DNA of 64,000 nt from Peromyscus leucopus (taxonomy: Eukaryota; Chordata; Mammalia; Rodentia; Cricetidae), in contig NC_051070.1 in NCBI RefSeq assembly GCF_004664715.2, positions 73,757,231 through 73,821,230 of the forward strand, given 5' to 3'. Position numbers and translations under genes: made by a program. Shown in pieces: positions 32,662 through 44,296 of the stretch. Under the pieces are notes generated by a model. That model was not told where the DNA came from and ran no database searches. It worked only from the letters and a program-made list of their open reading frames with translations. Position 1 is the first letter of the stretch. Every line of letters starts with the position of its first letter.

Positions 32662-32978
32662 ACTTTATTTAATTGCATCACTGATGATCCTGGAGACAGT
32701 ACCATTGGCGCTTCAGAGGACATCTGCTGGGACATGGACTTTGGAGCAAAGGAGATGTTTTCCTGGTCACCTGTGTCCATCTTCTGAGACTGCTCTTTCT
32801 CCACATAAGCATGTGCTGCCTCCATCTTTTCTGCTTTGGGGAAAGCCAGGCATTGTGTGGCTAAGGGGAGGAAGAGAATGCGACAGAAAGCCACAGAGCT
32901 GTGCATCAGAGCTGGTCTGCTCATAGTGGACGAGACACACAAGCTGAAGGAGTCGACAGCCCCAGCAATTGAGTCCTG

Positions 32979-33740
32979 TAGAAAAGTAAAGCAGAGCACA
33001 CTGTCATGGGGGCATATTTGTAAGTGAGCTCCTGTAACTTAACCCTGAAGTACAGTGGTCTCCTTGACTTCCTCCCAGAGAAGGGAGGCAGGAGACGCTT
33101 GTTCTATTTCTCTGTCCCCTTGAGACATGGATAACCCAGTTTGCTTTTCCTTTCTGAATTCTGCAGCTGACTTAACTTAGAGCTCCCTGGAAATGGTACA
33201 CACAATGACTGTAGAAACAGCACCATGTCTAGGAGATGGAAAGGAAAGGTTACAAGCACATTTAAAGAACTTTCTGTGTTTCTGTGGTCTGCATGTTGGT
33301 GTCCCTAAAATTCATGAGATCTAATCATAAGGATGGTGTGGGAGATGAGGCTTTTAGAAAATTTTGTCTTGAAGACAGAGCACTGACGAAGGAGACCAGG
33401 GTCGCTGTGAAAAAGCCCTCAGACTCCACTTCCCCTCTTGTCTATCATGGGAGGTTCATCAGTACTCAGCTTCTAGGAACCAGGCCCTAACCAGATACCA
33501 CATCTGCTACTGCCCTTAGCTTGGACTTCAAGAGTCCAGACATGTAAGAGCTGAATTTGAGGGCTCTTGTTGTCCTTCTACTGTAACTGGAGTTGTGTAC
33601 AATTTCCTTCTTCTCCCCTCACTCCCACCCTAGTTATGGTATCTTGCTACAGTGGTCAAACTGGAAAGTATGTTTTAAAACTTGATAAATATCAAAGCAT
33701 ACTGAAAATCAGTTATTTTCACGAGTTTAAAAATGGATAT
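32979..33740. other. Unassigned sequence upstream of the Armh4 pseudogene
   Basis: Presumed intron or upstream flank of the pseudogene. I recognise no leader exon or promoter. Confidence 0.35.
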
Positions 33741-33915
33741 AGCCGGGCAGTGGTGGCGTACACCTTTAATCCCAGCACTCGGGAGGCAGAGCCAGGCGGA
33801 TCTCTGTGAGTTCGAGGCCAGCCTGGGCTACCAAGTGAGCTCCAGGAAAGGCGCAAAGCTACGCAGAGAAACCCTGTCTCGAAAAACCAAAATAAATAAA
33901 TAAATAAATAAAAAT
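33741..33915 (+). repeat. B1 SINE, intact, with target duplication
   Basis: 'agccgggcagtggtggcgta' to 'accctgtctcgaaaaacc' plus an AAAT tail. Flanking AAAAATGGATAT occurs on both sides (33729-33740 and 33916-33927). A young-looking B1. Confidence 0.96.
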
Positions 33916-33927
33916 AAAAATGGATAT

Positions 33928-34199
33928 GAATGGTTTTTTAGCCAAAACATACTTTAAAAATATTCAAATTCTTTGCAACAACAAGAAAAATTATACACAA
34001 AAGCTTCAGGTTCCAAAATTTCAGATTCAGGAAAGATACTTAACAATGTGAATGCATGTTATTTTTAAAATGTTAAATTTGCACTTCTTGATGGTTAGCT
34101 ATGATTTATAATAAATAGATTTGTTATATTCTTCAAACAACTCACATTCTTATTACAGTTAAAACAACAACTATGGATTAAAACAGCTAATTTTCTTTC
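33928..34199. other. Unassigned AT-rich sequence
   Basis: Nothing recognised. Confidence 0.3.
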
Positions 34200-34205
34200 C
34201 AATTC

Positions 34206-34549
34206 TGTGGGGGAACACAGAGGTTTCCTAATGAGATCTGAGCTTGCTTTACCCTGCATTAGGGGATGGTTTGATCATGCCTGTGGTTACCAGGTGTTTG
34301 GATGGGTCTGTCTTGGCTGTGTGGTATGCTTTGATCTAACAGGGAGGAGGTCTTTTGTCCCGCCTCATGGCATTGTTATAAAAAGCCCTTTTGAAGAAAC
34401 AGAAGGGGCTGGTGGAAATTGTTCCAGGTCTTCTCGAAGCTATTCTGTGTTTCTGTCTGTCACAATCTCTGCTATCTTTCTATCTACAAGTTTCTCATTT
34501 CTCTCACCTCAAGAGTACCCTGGGTAAAAGTGGGAGTTGGTTTCCCACA
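34206..34549 (+). mobile_element. Solo LTR with promoter elements (family D)
   Basis: 344 bp from TGTGGGGGAACACAG to GGTTTCCCACA, flanked by perfect CAATTC duplications (34200-34205 and 34550-34555). A TATAAAAA box lies at 34377-34384, preceded by a GC-rich 'gtcccgcctcatgg', as in a U3 promoter. ERVK-type by duplication length. No internal genes. Confidence 0.85.
34377..34384 (+). promoter_or_regulatory. TATA box of the family D LTR
   Basis: TATAAAAA in the middle of the 344-bp LTR, the expected place for the retroviral U3 core promoter. Confidence 0.6.
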
Positions 34550-34555
34550 CAATTC

Positions 34556-35024
34556 AAAGATTTGTAGCACTTTTTCTCCATGGTGCTGGGAGTAGCCCTT
34601 TGATTTTACATTATTATAAATTTCCCAAGTCTTAATCCCCAGCATAATAAGCAAAATATGTCTAAAGCAACACATGCCAATTCATGTCAACATTTGAGAT
34701 GTCACTCTAGTTTAGATTTACCAGAAAATATTCCATAGCCAGGTAACATGTGCTTATAGAGGGTTTGTCCTGATGTCTCACTTTTTCTTCCTTAAAAGAA
34801 AGAAAATGAAAACTGTGAATAAAAAATGTCCACGAGAAATGAGTCCACACCTTTGGATTTCTGTGTAGACCAATTGAACTAAGAAACTATATTGATAATG
34901 GGACAGACAAAAACACTGATAATAACTACTGAAGTTTCTGGGTTGTTTCAGATCTGCTCAGGAAGCTATCTATTCTTCTTTCGTTTGATGAAATCTTACT
35001 AGAGTATGGAAGGGGCAGTCTGGG
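34556..35024. other. Unassigned sequence
   Basis: Nothing recognised. Confidence 0.3.
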
Positions 35025-35085
35025 GGTTGGACCCACAGATCAGTGACAGAATGCCTACTTAGCATGCACAAGGCCATAAGTTCAT
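35025..35085 (+). repeat. ID-type SINE fragment
   Basis: 'gggttggacccacagatcag', 'gcatgcacaaggcc' resemble an ID head. Confidence 0.5.
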
Positions 35086-35225
35086 AAAAAGATAGGTCTA
35101 AAAGCTTAGTCGATATGGTGCTATGCTTCTTGATAAAATCTAGAGTAGCCCAAAAAAATCAAAGACTATAATAGAGTTTAGAAGGGCATGGACTAGGATT
35201 AGGAAATGATTTCTGAATTTACTTT

Positions 35226-35410
35226 TCTTTTTTTATTTATTTATTTATTTATTTTTAATTACACTCATGATATTCATTAATTACACTCATGATATTAGTT
35301 ACATTTGTGGTATTCATTGATTACATTCACAGTATTCATTCAATAATTATATTTATAATATTCATAAATTACATTAATTGTATTGATTTATTACATTTAT
35401 GATATTATGT
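35226..35410. repeat. AT-rich degenerate tandem repeat
   Basis: A TTTA run is followed by about six degenerate units of roughly 25-28 bp on the theme 'attacactcatgatattcat', with decreasing similarity to the right. Not CRISPR-like: units and gaps are not separable. Confidence 0.75.
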
Positions 35411-37059
35411 CCTGATACTACCATCTATTTGTAGGACTTTTTCATCATACAAAACAGAGATTCTGTACTTAGGAAATCATTTCTCTACATTACTTTCTTC
35501 TCCATCTTGAGATAACGTCTAATCTTTCTGTCTCCATGAATCTGTATATTCTATATATTTCATGTAATACAATTCTATAGTATTTGTCCTTTTTTTGAAT
35601 GTAAAAACATTTTATGTACAACTGCAGGAGAAATAATATACAGGTAGATTGAACATAAAAATGGGTTATAATTCAAAAATTCAGGGTTATTTTAAACAGT
35701 CAAATATTTTCGCTGTAGGAAATAGTAAAAGTGATAACATTTCTTAATAAGCCCTTTTAAGCCAAATGGCAGCTGAATTATACATATGTAAACTAATGCT
35801 GTGCATTTTATGATTTGTAGTCCTGTGGGCTGAGAGGAGAATTTTATGGACAAATTAGATTGAGTGGAAAGGAGGAAAATGTAAAGGTTTAACTAGCCTC
35901 AACCAGCTTTCTAAGATAGAATTCTCCTTTAGGGTCTTACATCCTTCTACATCTAGAGTTCTAAATGTCTGTGTGCAGGGAAACCTGCCTCGGCTCTAAA
36001 GGCTGTCACTTCTGTGATTAAGTGCTGGCCACCTGCTTTCTAAATCCAATTACAGCAGAGAAAGTGGGGGTGAGCCACGAGCCTTTTGTGTGTCTGTGTG
36101 CTGAGGCCATATGCTCCTTTTCTCCACTACTGAACCTTAGGAGAAACATCTGAACCTTAGGAGAAAGTGAAATGATGGCCTGTAGGAATGGCAACAGCAA
36201 GCAGTCTGCCACTCAGAGAAATTAATAGATGATTTCAGATCCCCTCATCTTCCAGGACCAGTGTAGGTCCTATTACCCCTCTTAGAGTTGGCATTAGACA
36301 ATGGGAAGTGCATGACATTAGGAAATATGAATGAAAGGAGTGACCACAGTCAGGCTGATGATAATAACCTTAACCCCACAGAAACCATGAAGCCATATTT
36401 TGTGGTCTCTGGCCTTTTCTTTGATCTCTCTACACTCTACCCACTATGTGGCTAAGTGCCCAGGAGAGAGGAAATGCTGAGCAAATACTGTCTGAAAAGC
36501 CTCAATTGTCTTTAGGCTACTCTGCTGGGAGAAGGGAAAAGGGGATATTTCACTGTGTGTGAGCCTCTGCGTCTCCCATTAAATTGTCTCAGTCATCAGA
36601 ATACTTAAGGAACAACAGGAAGGAATGCTCCTCTACTGTTCATCCCGCGCCTCTGGGTGCTTTCCTTGCTGTGTCTCCCAATGCTGGTTAGTTCTGACAG
36701 ACTAATCAAACTCCTAACAAGCAGATATTAGCTCCACCCAGCTTAGAAAGCATTTCCTAGGGAGCTAATCACTATCACTTTGTCACTCCCCATCAAGCCC
36801 CCTAATGGCTTGGCTGTCCTCTAAGTCCTTTGCTGCATTTCTGCCACTGGTGGGTGAGCAGATAAGCTGTTCTGTCAAGCACTATCTTTTACAGTCTTGA
36901 AGAGACACAGTCCAGGATCTCCTTCTTTGTCCAGTCTGGGCACAGTCAAGCTTCAAAGACCATAAAAAAAAATGTTAAAAAAAAAAAAAAAGTACAACTG
37001 TAACCTTAGATTTAATCATGATATTTTGGTGAACACACACTCAGTCACTGAGTTCTCAA
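35411..37059. other. Unassigned sequence
   Basis: No gene recognised in 1.6 kb. Contains a short direct duplication (tgaaccttaggagaaa twice, 36132-36166) and A-runs at 36964-36990. Confidence 0.35.
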
Positions 37060-37440
37060 CTGAGATGAAGAGCATTATTGCTTCACATGACTAAGTGGAT
37101 ATAAGGAAACTCCTACTAAGCCATCATCAACCCTACCCCCATTGTCACTATACCCATTCTATTTTATTCTAAGGATGAGGGATGGACAAAAATGACAGCA
37201 GATAGGAGAGCAGTTTGAAAAGCTTAAATATCAAGCAAAATAAGATGTATCAGTACCATTCTACTGTACATGTTCCACAAACTACAAAGATAGGGGCAAT
37301 TTGATGTATCTACAGCATAGTCAAATATAGAATATTTGATTTTCACCTGATTTCCTTTGTAAAATATTTAATACTGAATCCTGGCCCTATTAATCCAGCT
37401 ATGGCTTTTTGGATTGAGTCACCTCATTCTGGAATCAATG
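37060..37440 (+). repeat. Local direct duplication, copy 1
   Basis: Shares an ordered series of words with 37880-38325: 'agcattctattttat'-like text, 'agcagtttg..aaa.cttaaatatca.gcaa', 'acaaactacaaagat', 'acaatttga.gtat.tacag' and 'tttgattttcacct'. Diverged, so the duplication is old. Confidence 0.7.
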
Positions 37441-37879
37441 TAATATTGGCAACTATTACTGTCTCCGATATAGAGTATAAGAATTGGGCTGAATCTATCC
37501 TTAACTGTAAATTAAAGAGTTAGGATGACAAATGATCCTTTCAGCAGTCTGTTCCATCACAGTGGGATGACAGAAAATAAAGTAGCTACAAGAAGTATGT
37601 TCCCCAAGAGCTGCAGCATCCCAGGCCAGTGCTGACTGAGAAGAGGGTGAGTGAGCAAGTCAACTACAAGCAAAGTGCCCTCTCCACCCTGCAGACCACA
37701 AATGAGTTCTGCATCTTGCTCCCTTCCCAAGCTTTAGTCTATTTCATGATGCAAACAAACTAAATATCCATGCTTCTCACTTGCAGAATATCATCCTATC
37801 CTTGGAAAGAGAAGCTTGCCTTGGAGATTAGAACATAACGTTCAAGTTCTAGCTGAACCTTGAGCAAATCACTACAATG
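37441..37879. other. Unassigned spacer between duplicated blocks
   Basis: No gene or repeat recognised. Confidence 0.3.
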
Positions 37880-38325
37880 GAGTTATTAAATGGAAAAACT
37901 GAGATAAGGAGGCTCATGCTAAGCATCATCATCACTACCAACAGTATCATCTCCATAAGCATTCTATTTTCTCAAAAGGATAGAGCACAGATGAGAACCA
38001 AATGACAACACACATGAAAGCAGTTTGGAGAAACTTAAATATCATGCAATGTAAGACATGTCAATACAGTTCCGATGTACAAGTCCCTCAAACTACAAAG
38101 ATGGGACAATTTGAAGTATTTACAGAATCAGTCAATTGTGGACTATTTGTTCTTCACCTATCTTCCCTTTTCAGATTTAAAGTGCAGAATCCTTTCCTGA
38201 GAAGTTTCCTTGGCAAGCAGTTGCTTCCATATCAGACAGTTCTTTTCAGTGATGCAAATTGACACTTGATCTTTGTCCTTTGGGATTCACAAACCTCATT
38301 CACTTGGCAAGATTTCTGAGCACTA
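37880..38325 (+). repeat. Local direct duplication, copy 2
   Basis: Same word order as 37060-37440 (for example 'gcagtttggagaaacttaaa', 'tcaaactacaaagatgggac'). Copies are about 0.8 kb apart in direct orientation. Confidence 0.7.
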
Positions 38326-38540
38326 GTTGGCCTTTACAGGAAAGCTGAAAGAAATTTCAGAGGTTTCTCACTGTCAATAAGTAAATGCAATATGGAAAAA
38401 TTAGACTGACCACACATATCTTAACTGAAAAAAATTGAATTTTCATCTTAGAGAATAAACCCAGACTACCTTTGAAGGGCTCCTTCACCTATGTTAGAAT
38501 AAATAAAATTCAATTAACAACAATGCCATGCAATGCAATG

Positions 38541-38692
38541 CACCAGGCATGATGGCCCATACCTTTAGTCACATCACTAGAGAGGTAGAGGCAGGCATAT
38601 CTCTCTGAGTTCCAGGACAGCCTCATCTTTACATCTAAGTATAGGCCAGTTGGTACTACATAGTGAGACCCTATCTCAAGAAGAAAAAAAGA
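38541..38692 (+). repeat. B1-type SINE, diverged
   Basis: 'caccaggcatgatggcccat', 'gaggtagaggcaggcatatc' and 'gtgagaccctatctcaaga'. Confidence 0.78.
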
Positions 38693-40460
38693 AAGAAAGG
38701 GAGAAAGAAAGGAGGGGGGAAAGCCACATATAACTTGAAAGGTAAAATAAGAGCTCCTGAATTGTTGCTGGGTCCTAAAGTCTTCTTCCGGGGAGGGAAG
38801 AGAAAAGGCAAAGTATCAACAACACAGACAATGGGAGTCAGGTGAAAGGCAAACAGCAGACTCATTTATTCAGTAGCAGGGGAAAGCCTTATATACCCTC
38901 CTCCCAGCAGCCAGGCTGTGTCCCAATCTGCTGACATTACATTGTTGCCTCTTATTGACAAGGTGTGATCAAGACCTCTGACAGCATGTTTTGTTAGGCC
39001 CTCAGGCAGACTCCAGATTGGTTCATAAGGAAGTATGTTAGGTGCATGCCTTGGCAACTGGTTTGAGACTTATCTTCCTTCACTGAATATAGTGAAGCAC
39101 ATCTTCAATTAACAAGTAAATTTTATCATAGAAGATGAGCTCATCTTCCTCATTTTTATTATGTACATTCACTTAGCATAAAAATACTTCTATAGTGGCA
39201 TATTTCTCTGGTGTGACAGTCCAGAAGGAAGCACCCAAAATATATATGAAGTCAGAAACTTCACATGAAAATACAGGCAAATCCTCATCTCCATAATTGC
39301 CACTGCTACTATAGCTACCTTGGACTTAGTGAGCCTCAGGGGTTTTGCAATCAATATTAAGGCTGGTCATAAGCATGCGGTTCATTATTATAGTCTATGT
39401 AACAAATTCAACTTTATCCATAAGAGCAAATCAGTCCAGCTTTAATCTCTACTCTGAACAATGGAACCAGTGTTCTGACACTGTGAAACCTCCCTCCTGG
39501 GACTCTGAGGTTTTTCTGAATGATGCTGCTAAGGATTTGCTGGCAGTACAGAAGATGCTTAGCTGAGGGAGACCCACGGGAGCTCAATAGACGACTTGTG
39601 ATCAAGGAAAAACACAAAAAGAAGGGGGAGCCATGCAATTTCTGAGCACGTGTATTGGTCCTCAGTGAAGAGCTCTTTCAGAACTCTGTGGGTGGTTTGT
39701 GAAACTTGCCTTACCTCTCCTAAGTTTCAAAGGAAAACTTCCAAAGAGAAGACTTCAGAGGCACTTGAAGCAGCCTTCTTTGTTATCTTCCCCAAGAGAT
39801 CCACATTTTAATTTGGCACCCAAATTTTCTTTCTAAGGAAAGAAAAGAATGTCTCATCTTGGACAACCCCAGATTCTTAAGGGTACCATTTTGGCTGCTC
39901 CTGGGCTTAGCCAAAGTTTTAGCTTCTACATGATTAGCATCTACTTTGGCTGGACTCTGTCAGTGACCAGGACGCACATGGGACATCTCTGCACCTCAAG
40001 ACAGTGCCTCTCTGTTGTACCTAAGTTGTAAGTGCGGCAGAGTAGGCAACTGGGTGATAAATTCAAGGAAGGTTTGAGGGCACTCCTATGCTGAGCCTCA
40101 GGCTGCCTCACTCCCAGGGGACTCCACAGAGCCCAGGACGCCCACTTCGCCCTTGCCCCTGTCCTAGGTCTGCAGGGGCCTGGCTTGTCCTCATCTGTGA
40201 GCACTAAGCACAGCTGAGCGCAGAGGACAGTGGCGGCTCCATTATGCAGGGGGCTTCACAGCAGCATCCCACACAGAGGCCTCCAACTCCCTGGGCTGTC
40301 TGGGATGCCAGAGGGAGGGTGCTTGGCTTTATTGTTTATTCAGAAGGCTGAGGCTGAGGCTGAGGCTAGGGATTGGGCAGCGGGTAGGTATGCCCGCCCC
40401 GGGGCAATGACAGGCAAAGCCTTAGCGCCACGCCCCTACAGCTTCCACCAGGGCAACTCC
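38693..40460. other. Unassigned sequence left of the inverted duplication
   Basis: No gene recognised. 38835-39095 ('agcagactcatttattcagt' onward) could be part of an ERV LTR, but I cannot support it. 40080-40450 is GC-richer, with a short GGCTGA tandem at 40348-40368. Part of this may belong to the left duplication arm, whose partner would lie outside the window. Confidence 0.35.
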
Positions 40461-40606
40461 ACTCCCACAAGCAGCTGGATCAGGGTGGTACTCTGTGCCT
40501 GGGACACCGCAGGAGACCCTGCCCCCACCTGTCCCACTTCACATCCTGGGCTACTGAGGCAGCTCTTACTGTACCTTCAAAGAGGACACCGAAGCACAGT
40601 TTCAAC

Positions 40607-41399
40607 CTTATTGAAATTTTCCCAGGGGCCTGACCTGAGAAAATCCCTCCCAGATTCCTGGGGAAGATGCTACATCCAGTGTGTGTTGGGGGAGGGGGGG
40701 AGGTTATCTGAGAGAAAAGAATCTATGTACACCATGCTCTTTTGTCTGTTTACTTTATTTCTCTAAGACAAAATTCTATCTATTCAGCTTCAGCTCCGTC
40801 CTCACATTCATCTCCTCTCTGTATCTACTTTTACTGTCCTCTCATAGTACTAACTAAGCGCCTATGCTTCCGATCTCATCTTCGTCCCCTGTTCCTTTGT
40901 CCTTCATCTTTCCTTCCGTGCTCCTTACTCCTTGGCCTGAGCCAGTCTGCCTTCCCACCTACAGAAACTCTTCTCTTTGGCCACGCCCGCCTTGCTTGGA
41001 CCAGGAATTCTGCTCCAAGTCTTTACTGCACCTGGTTATGCGGGAAGCCCTATTGTCCCTGAGTCAATAGCTCTGCAATGCTAGTAGGCCTGAGCTTCAT
41101 TTGCACAAGAAACAAAGCTATGCATCTACAGTCTGCCTGCCTCCTAGGCTCTGCAGGGGTGTTACCTACTATATCAGCAGTAGGTCTGAAAAGCTTACTC
41201 TGTTTGCCATATGGCCTAGTAGTATATAAGCACACAAGAATTTTATAGCAGAAGACAGCTGATACATATTAAAAGCTGAATAACACCAAATAGTCCTTGA
41301 TAAATGGCTTCCCTCTTGAAGAACTCCTTGGTCAGTCAAGGTATAGCTTATTATATACAGCTGGACTCCTATTTCATATTCTTGTGGCCCATGATACAA
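40607..41399. other. Left-arm-only segment, about 790 bp
   Basis: Flanks 'aagcacagtttcaa' and 'agcaagaatttctctggtgc' are nearly adjacent in the right arm (63840-63875). No gene or repeat family recognised inside; it is either an insertion here or a deletion in the other arm. Confidence 0.7.
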
Positions 41400-41878
41400 C
41401 CTCAGCAAGAATTTCTCTGGTGCCTGGTAAACCAGGGGCATTCAGTCCTCTTAGGCAGCAAAAGGGAGCCCCTAAGGAGAGTCTTAAAGGAATTCTGAAA
41501 GAAATGTACTTTCCTATCACTCAAGGAGGAAATAAGCATTACTAAAGAGTACAGGTTACTGACTCTTTGCTCCTTCTCACACAAAACAAGGTACCACATA
41601 AGTTACTGAGCAACCTGCCTGAGAGCTCTGAAAAGAGCTATGATCCCTTGAAGTTGGAGGTTCAGGAGTGAAGTTGATTCAATGATTTAAGACAGGGATG
41701 CCCATGTCCTCCATCCTTGAGCCCCTCAGGGACTCAGTTCATTTCCCCTTTTTATTCTCCTAATTGTGAAGGCTAAGAAGTGTCTGGAATCTGGGGTTTA
41801 GATCAGGTTACATAGCACTTTCCCTCAGTAATGAGTCTTGTGAACTCCCTTTTTCATGATGGCTGTATTAGTCACAGT

Positions 41879-41920
<42 letters not shown>
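41879..41920. repeat. (TG)n microsatellite
   Basis: Pure TG; in the right arm the corresponding CA tract is at 63304-63349. Confidence 0.97.
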
Positions 41921-41922
<2 letters not shown>

Positions 41923-42888
41923 AGTGTGTGGTTATTTGTAAACCCTTGCTCTTCTTTGGCTCCTACACTTTCTAATGTGCAAGATTATGCATCGTCATCT
42001 TAGTCATCACACTTCCCTTCAGAATAGAACAGCTCTGTGGTTTTGAAAGGTAGCGAACAAATGGTTTTTGAATGAAACATTACTAAATTTGATTGATGGA
42101 TGAAATCTGTATTCTATGTGTGCTCAACTTTCATAGATAACGCATTGTGTTGTGACCAGTTCTCCTGCCAGTCAGCCACACCCAACTAAGTGATGTTTTT
42201 GCATTTTCTTTTAAATTTGAAAATTAGGTCATGTTTTCTCATAAAATAATATTATATAGTATGGTAAAGTTACAGCTAGCACACCAAATTGGTCAGAATA
42301 ACCTAAATTCTGGTAACTAATGGTACTAGTGAAAACAACCTGAGTGGTGGATGTTGAATCCAGAGTTCCAAGAAATAGGTGAGATGTCAAGGTGATATTT
42401 CCCCTCATAATCAGGGCCTGACCCACATACATATTTCATCTGGTCCAGACTTCTTTGGCATCTTCCTGTCTCTGTTTATATATCACTTTTTATGGCACCC
42501 CCTAAGCCAGAAATGAAGAGTGTCACTTGTTAGACCAACTTAACACCGGCAACCTCCACAATAGCTCTTTCCATAGTTTTTTAAGTTCTTCTCTCCCATT
42601 TACAACAAATTATGTCACTTGTGTACTGAAACTAAAACAATCTTTTTTGAATCTCACTTATAATAGTCCTTTATCCTGTCTCAAATTGTGAGCACTACTT
42701 TAAAACACTCTGGTTGATTTGTTTTATCTCAACAGCTGCTGCTGGTCCATGGCAGTGGTAAAAATCTATCCTTATCCACCACAACATACACACTAACTGT
42801 AGACCAGGAAATGTGTTCTCTGCAGGTCAAATCAGTAAATTCACACATTATGAAAGCTGCTGCCTCTTAATTGGTAAAGCAAGAAAGT
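41921..42888. other. Left-arm-only segment between two TG tracts, about 970 bp
   Basis: Lies between the TG tract and a second TG/AG tract. In the right arm one CA tract joins sequence matching 41878 to sequence matching about 43020. No gene recognised. Confidence 0.7.
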
Positions 42889-42913
42889 GTATGTGGGGTG
42901 TGTGTGTGTATGT

Positions 42914-42981
<68 letters not shown>
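42889..42981. repeat. Compound (TG)n-(AG)n microsatellite
   Basis: Short TG block (42895-42911) then about 68 bases of AG. Confidence 0.97.
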
Positions 42982-42983
<2 letters not shown>

Positions 42984-43194
42984 CTATGCATGAATGCATG
43001 CATTTACACATACCAATGACTGTTACCAAATAAGAAAAGAAGCTCAGGAAAGATTTTGCAGATTGAGAAATCAGCAAACATCTATTTTGAGAATTCTCAG
43101 TTAAATTTGAGTTTCTTTTAAACTATATCTAATTTTTAATGTAGCTTACACAGATTATCCAATGGTAAATACTTAACTAAGAACATTTTTGCTA

Positions 43195-43410
43195 TATGGC
43201 CTGGAGAGAAGATTAAGTAGCTAAGGTCACTTGATGCTCTTCCAGAGGACTAAGGTTCAATTCTAAGCAACAACAAATACCTCACAACCAGTTGTAACTC
43301 CAGGAAATCCAATGCCCCCTCATTTCTTGTGTCCACTCTAGGCATGCAAATTATGCACACATAAATTCATGCAGGAAAAACACACATGCACATGGAATAA
43401 AAATGTTTTA
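43195..43410 (+). repeat. B2 SINE shared by both arms
   Basis: 'ggcctggagagaagattaag', 'ccagaggactaaggttcaat', tail 'tggaataaaaatg'. The inverted partner is at 62843-63058, so it predates the duplication. Confidence 0.8.
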
Positions 43411-43727
43411 TAAAGTAGTATAAATAACATTAATACATCCTATTCAACATTTAAGCCACACTATGCTGAAATTACAGGAGGTATATCAGAAATGCAAACA
43501 TCACTAGGAATCTTGTATTTCATTTATTAGATCTGTCAGTCCTGGACTATTACATGGTTCTGGCTACTTAAAAATCTTTTGAGTCCCAAGGGAAGTAGTT
43601 AGAATACCCAACTTCAAAAGCAAAACAGTGAGTGATCTTACAAATGCCTATCTTAGGAAAAGCTTTAAAAGTTAACAACTTGGTGTATAGAGTGAGACTA
43701 TCATAAAAACGAACAAAAAGGAACAGG

Positions 43728-43952
43728 AGAAAAGACTCAGTAGTTAAGAACACTGGCAGCTCTTCCAGAGGACCTGTGTTTGATTCCCAAAACCCAACAA
43801 GGAAAGCTCACAACCATCTCTAACTCAGGTATGTCAGAATCCACTGCCCTCTACTGGTCCCATTGGGCAATGCATGGATGTAGTATACAGTCATCTGTCC
43901 ACGCAGGCATAAAAATAAACTTACAAACAAACAAACAAATAAAAATCTATTT
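43728..43952 (+). repeat. B2 SINE shared by both arms
   Basis: 'gctcttccagaggacctgtg', 'tgtttgattcccaaaaccca', tail with (CAAA)n. The inverted partner is at 62312-62538. Confidence 0.88.
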
Positions 43953-44106
43953 GAAAGGAGCAGAAATAATTCAAAATGTATCAACTTTTAATATGATCCT
44001 CAGGTGTTGGCAACAGGAACCAGAACCTCTTTTAGGGGTTGTTGGTCTTCTTGACAAAAGAAGTTTAAAAGAAAAATCTGGGCACATCAAAAAAAGCAGA
44101 AAGCAG

Positions 44107-44296
44107 CCGGGCGGTGGTGGTGCACGCCTGTAATCCCAGCACTTGGGAGGCAGAGGCAGGTGGATCTCTGTGAGTTCAAGGCCAGCCTGGTCTACAAAGC
44201 CAGTTCCAGGAAAGGGACAAAGCTACACAGAGAAACACAGTCTCGAAAAAACAAAACAAAACAAAACAAAAACAACAACAACAACAACAACAAAAG
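44107..44296 (+). repeat. B1 SINE, left arm only
   Basis: Complete B1 ('gccgggcggtggtggtgcac' ... 'cacagtctcgaaaaaac') with CAAAA/CAA tail and a 10-bp target duplication GCAGAAAGCA (44097-44106 and 44297-44306). The right arm has one uninterrupted copy of that site at 62162-62171, so this B1 came after the duplication. Confidence 0.96.

Larger units (their letters stand above)
30963..32978 (-). pseudogene. Armh4: Armh4 pseudogene, large N-terminal exon, broken by two LTRs
   Basis: ARMH4 is a single-pass membrane protein with a long Ser/Thr/Glu-rich ectodomain. On the minus strand an acceptor ('cttttctacag', next to 32978) precedes a 54-base leader and ATG at 32924. The start reads MSRPALMHSS...ATQCLAFPK, a signal peptide of ARMH4 length, then MDTGDQENIS. 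A 394-bp LTR interrupts after QLNK. Homology resumes at 32262 (GAGLL, LERISPE, MLIIAI), with TGA at 32109-32111, a frameshift and TAG at 32005-32007. A second LTR (31471-31984) follows. Then NQLFASESQEAVSLG and STAVPVSSVPRDEWDDTK run to the exon end. Stops in the older coding sequence show loss of function. Confidence 0.86.

Noticed and set aside
38835..39095. Possible ERV LTR segment
   Set aside because: Some words resemble LTRs, but I found no terminal TG/CA with a target duplication and no second copy in the window.
40230..40766. 178-aa plus-strand frame partly matched by a frame at 63693-63977
   Set aside because: The match reflects the inverted duplication; no domain or start context is recognised, and the frame is not kept between arms beyond about 45 residues.
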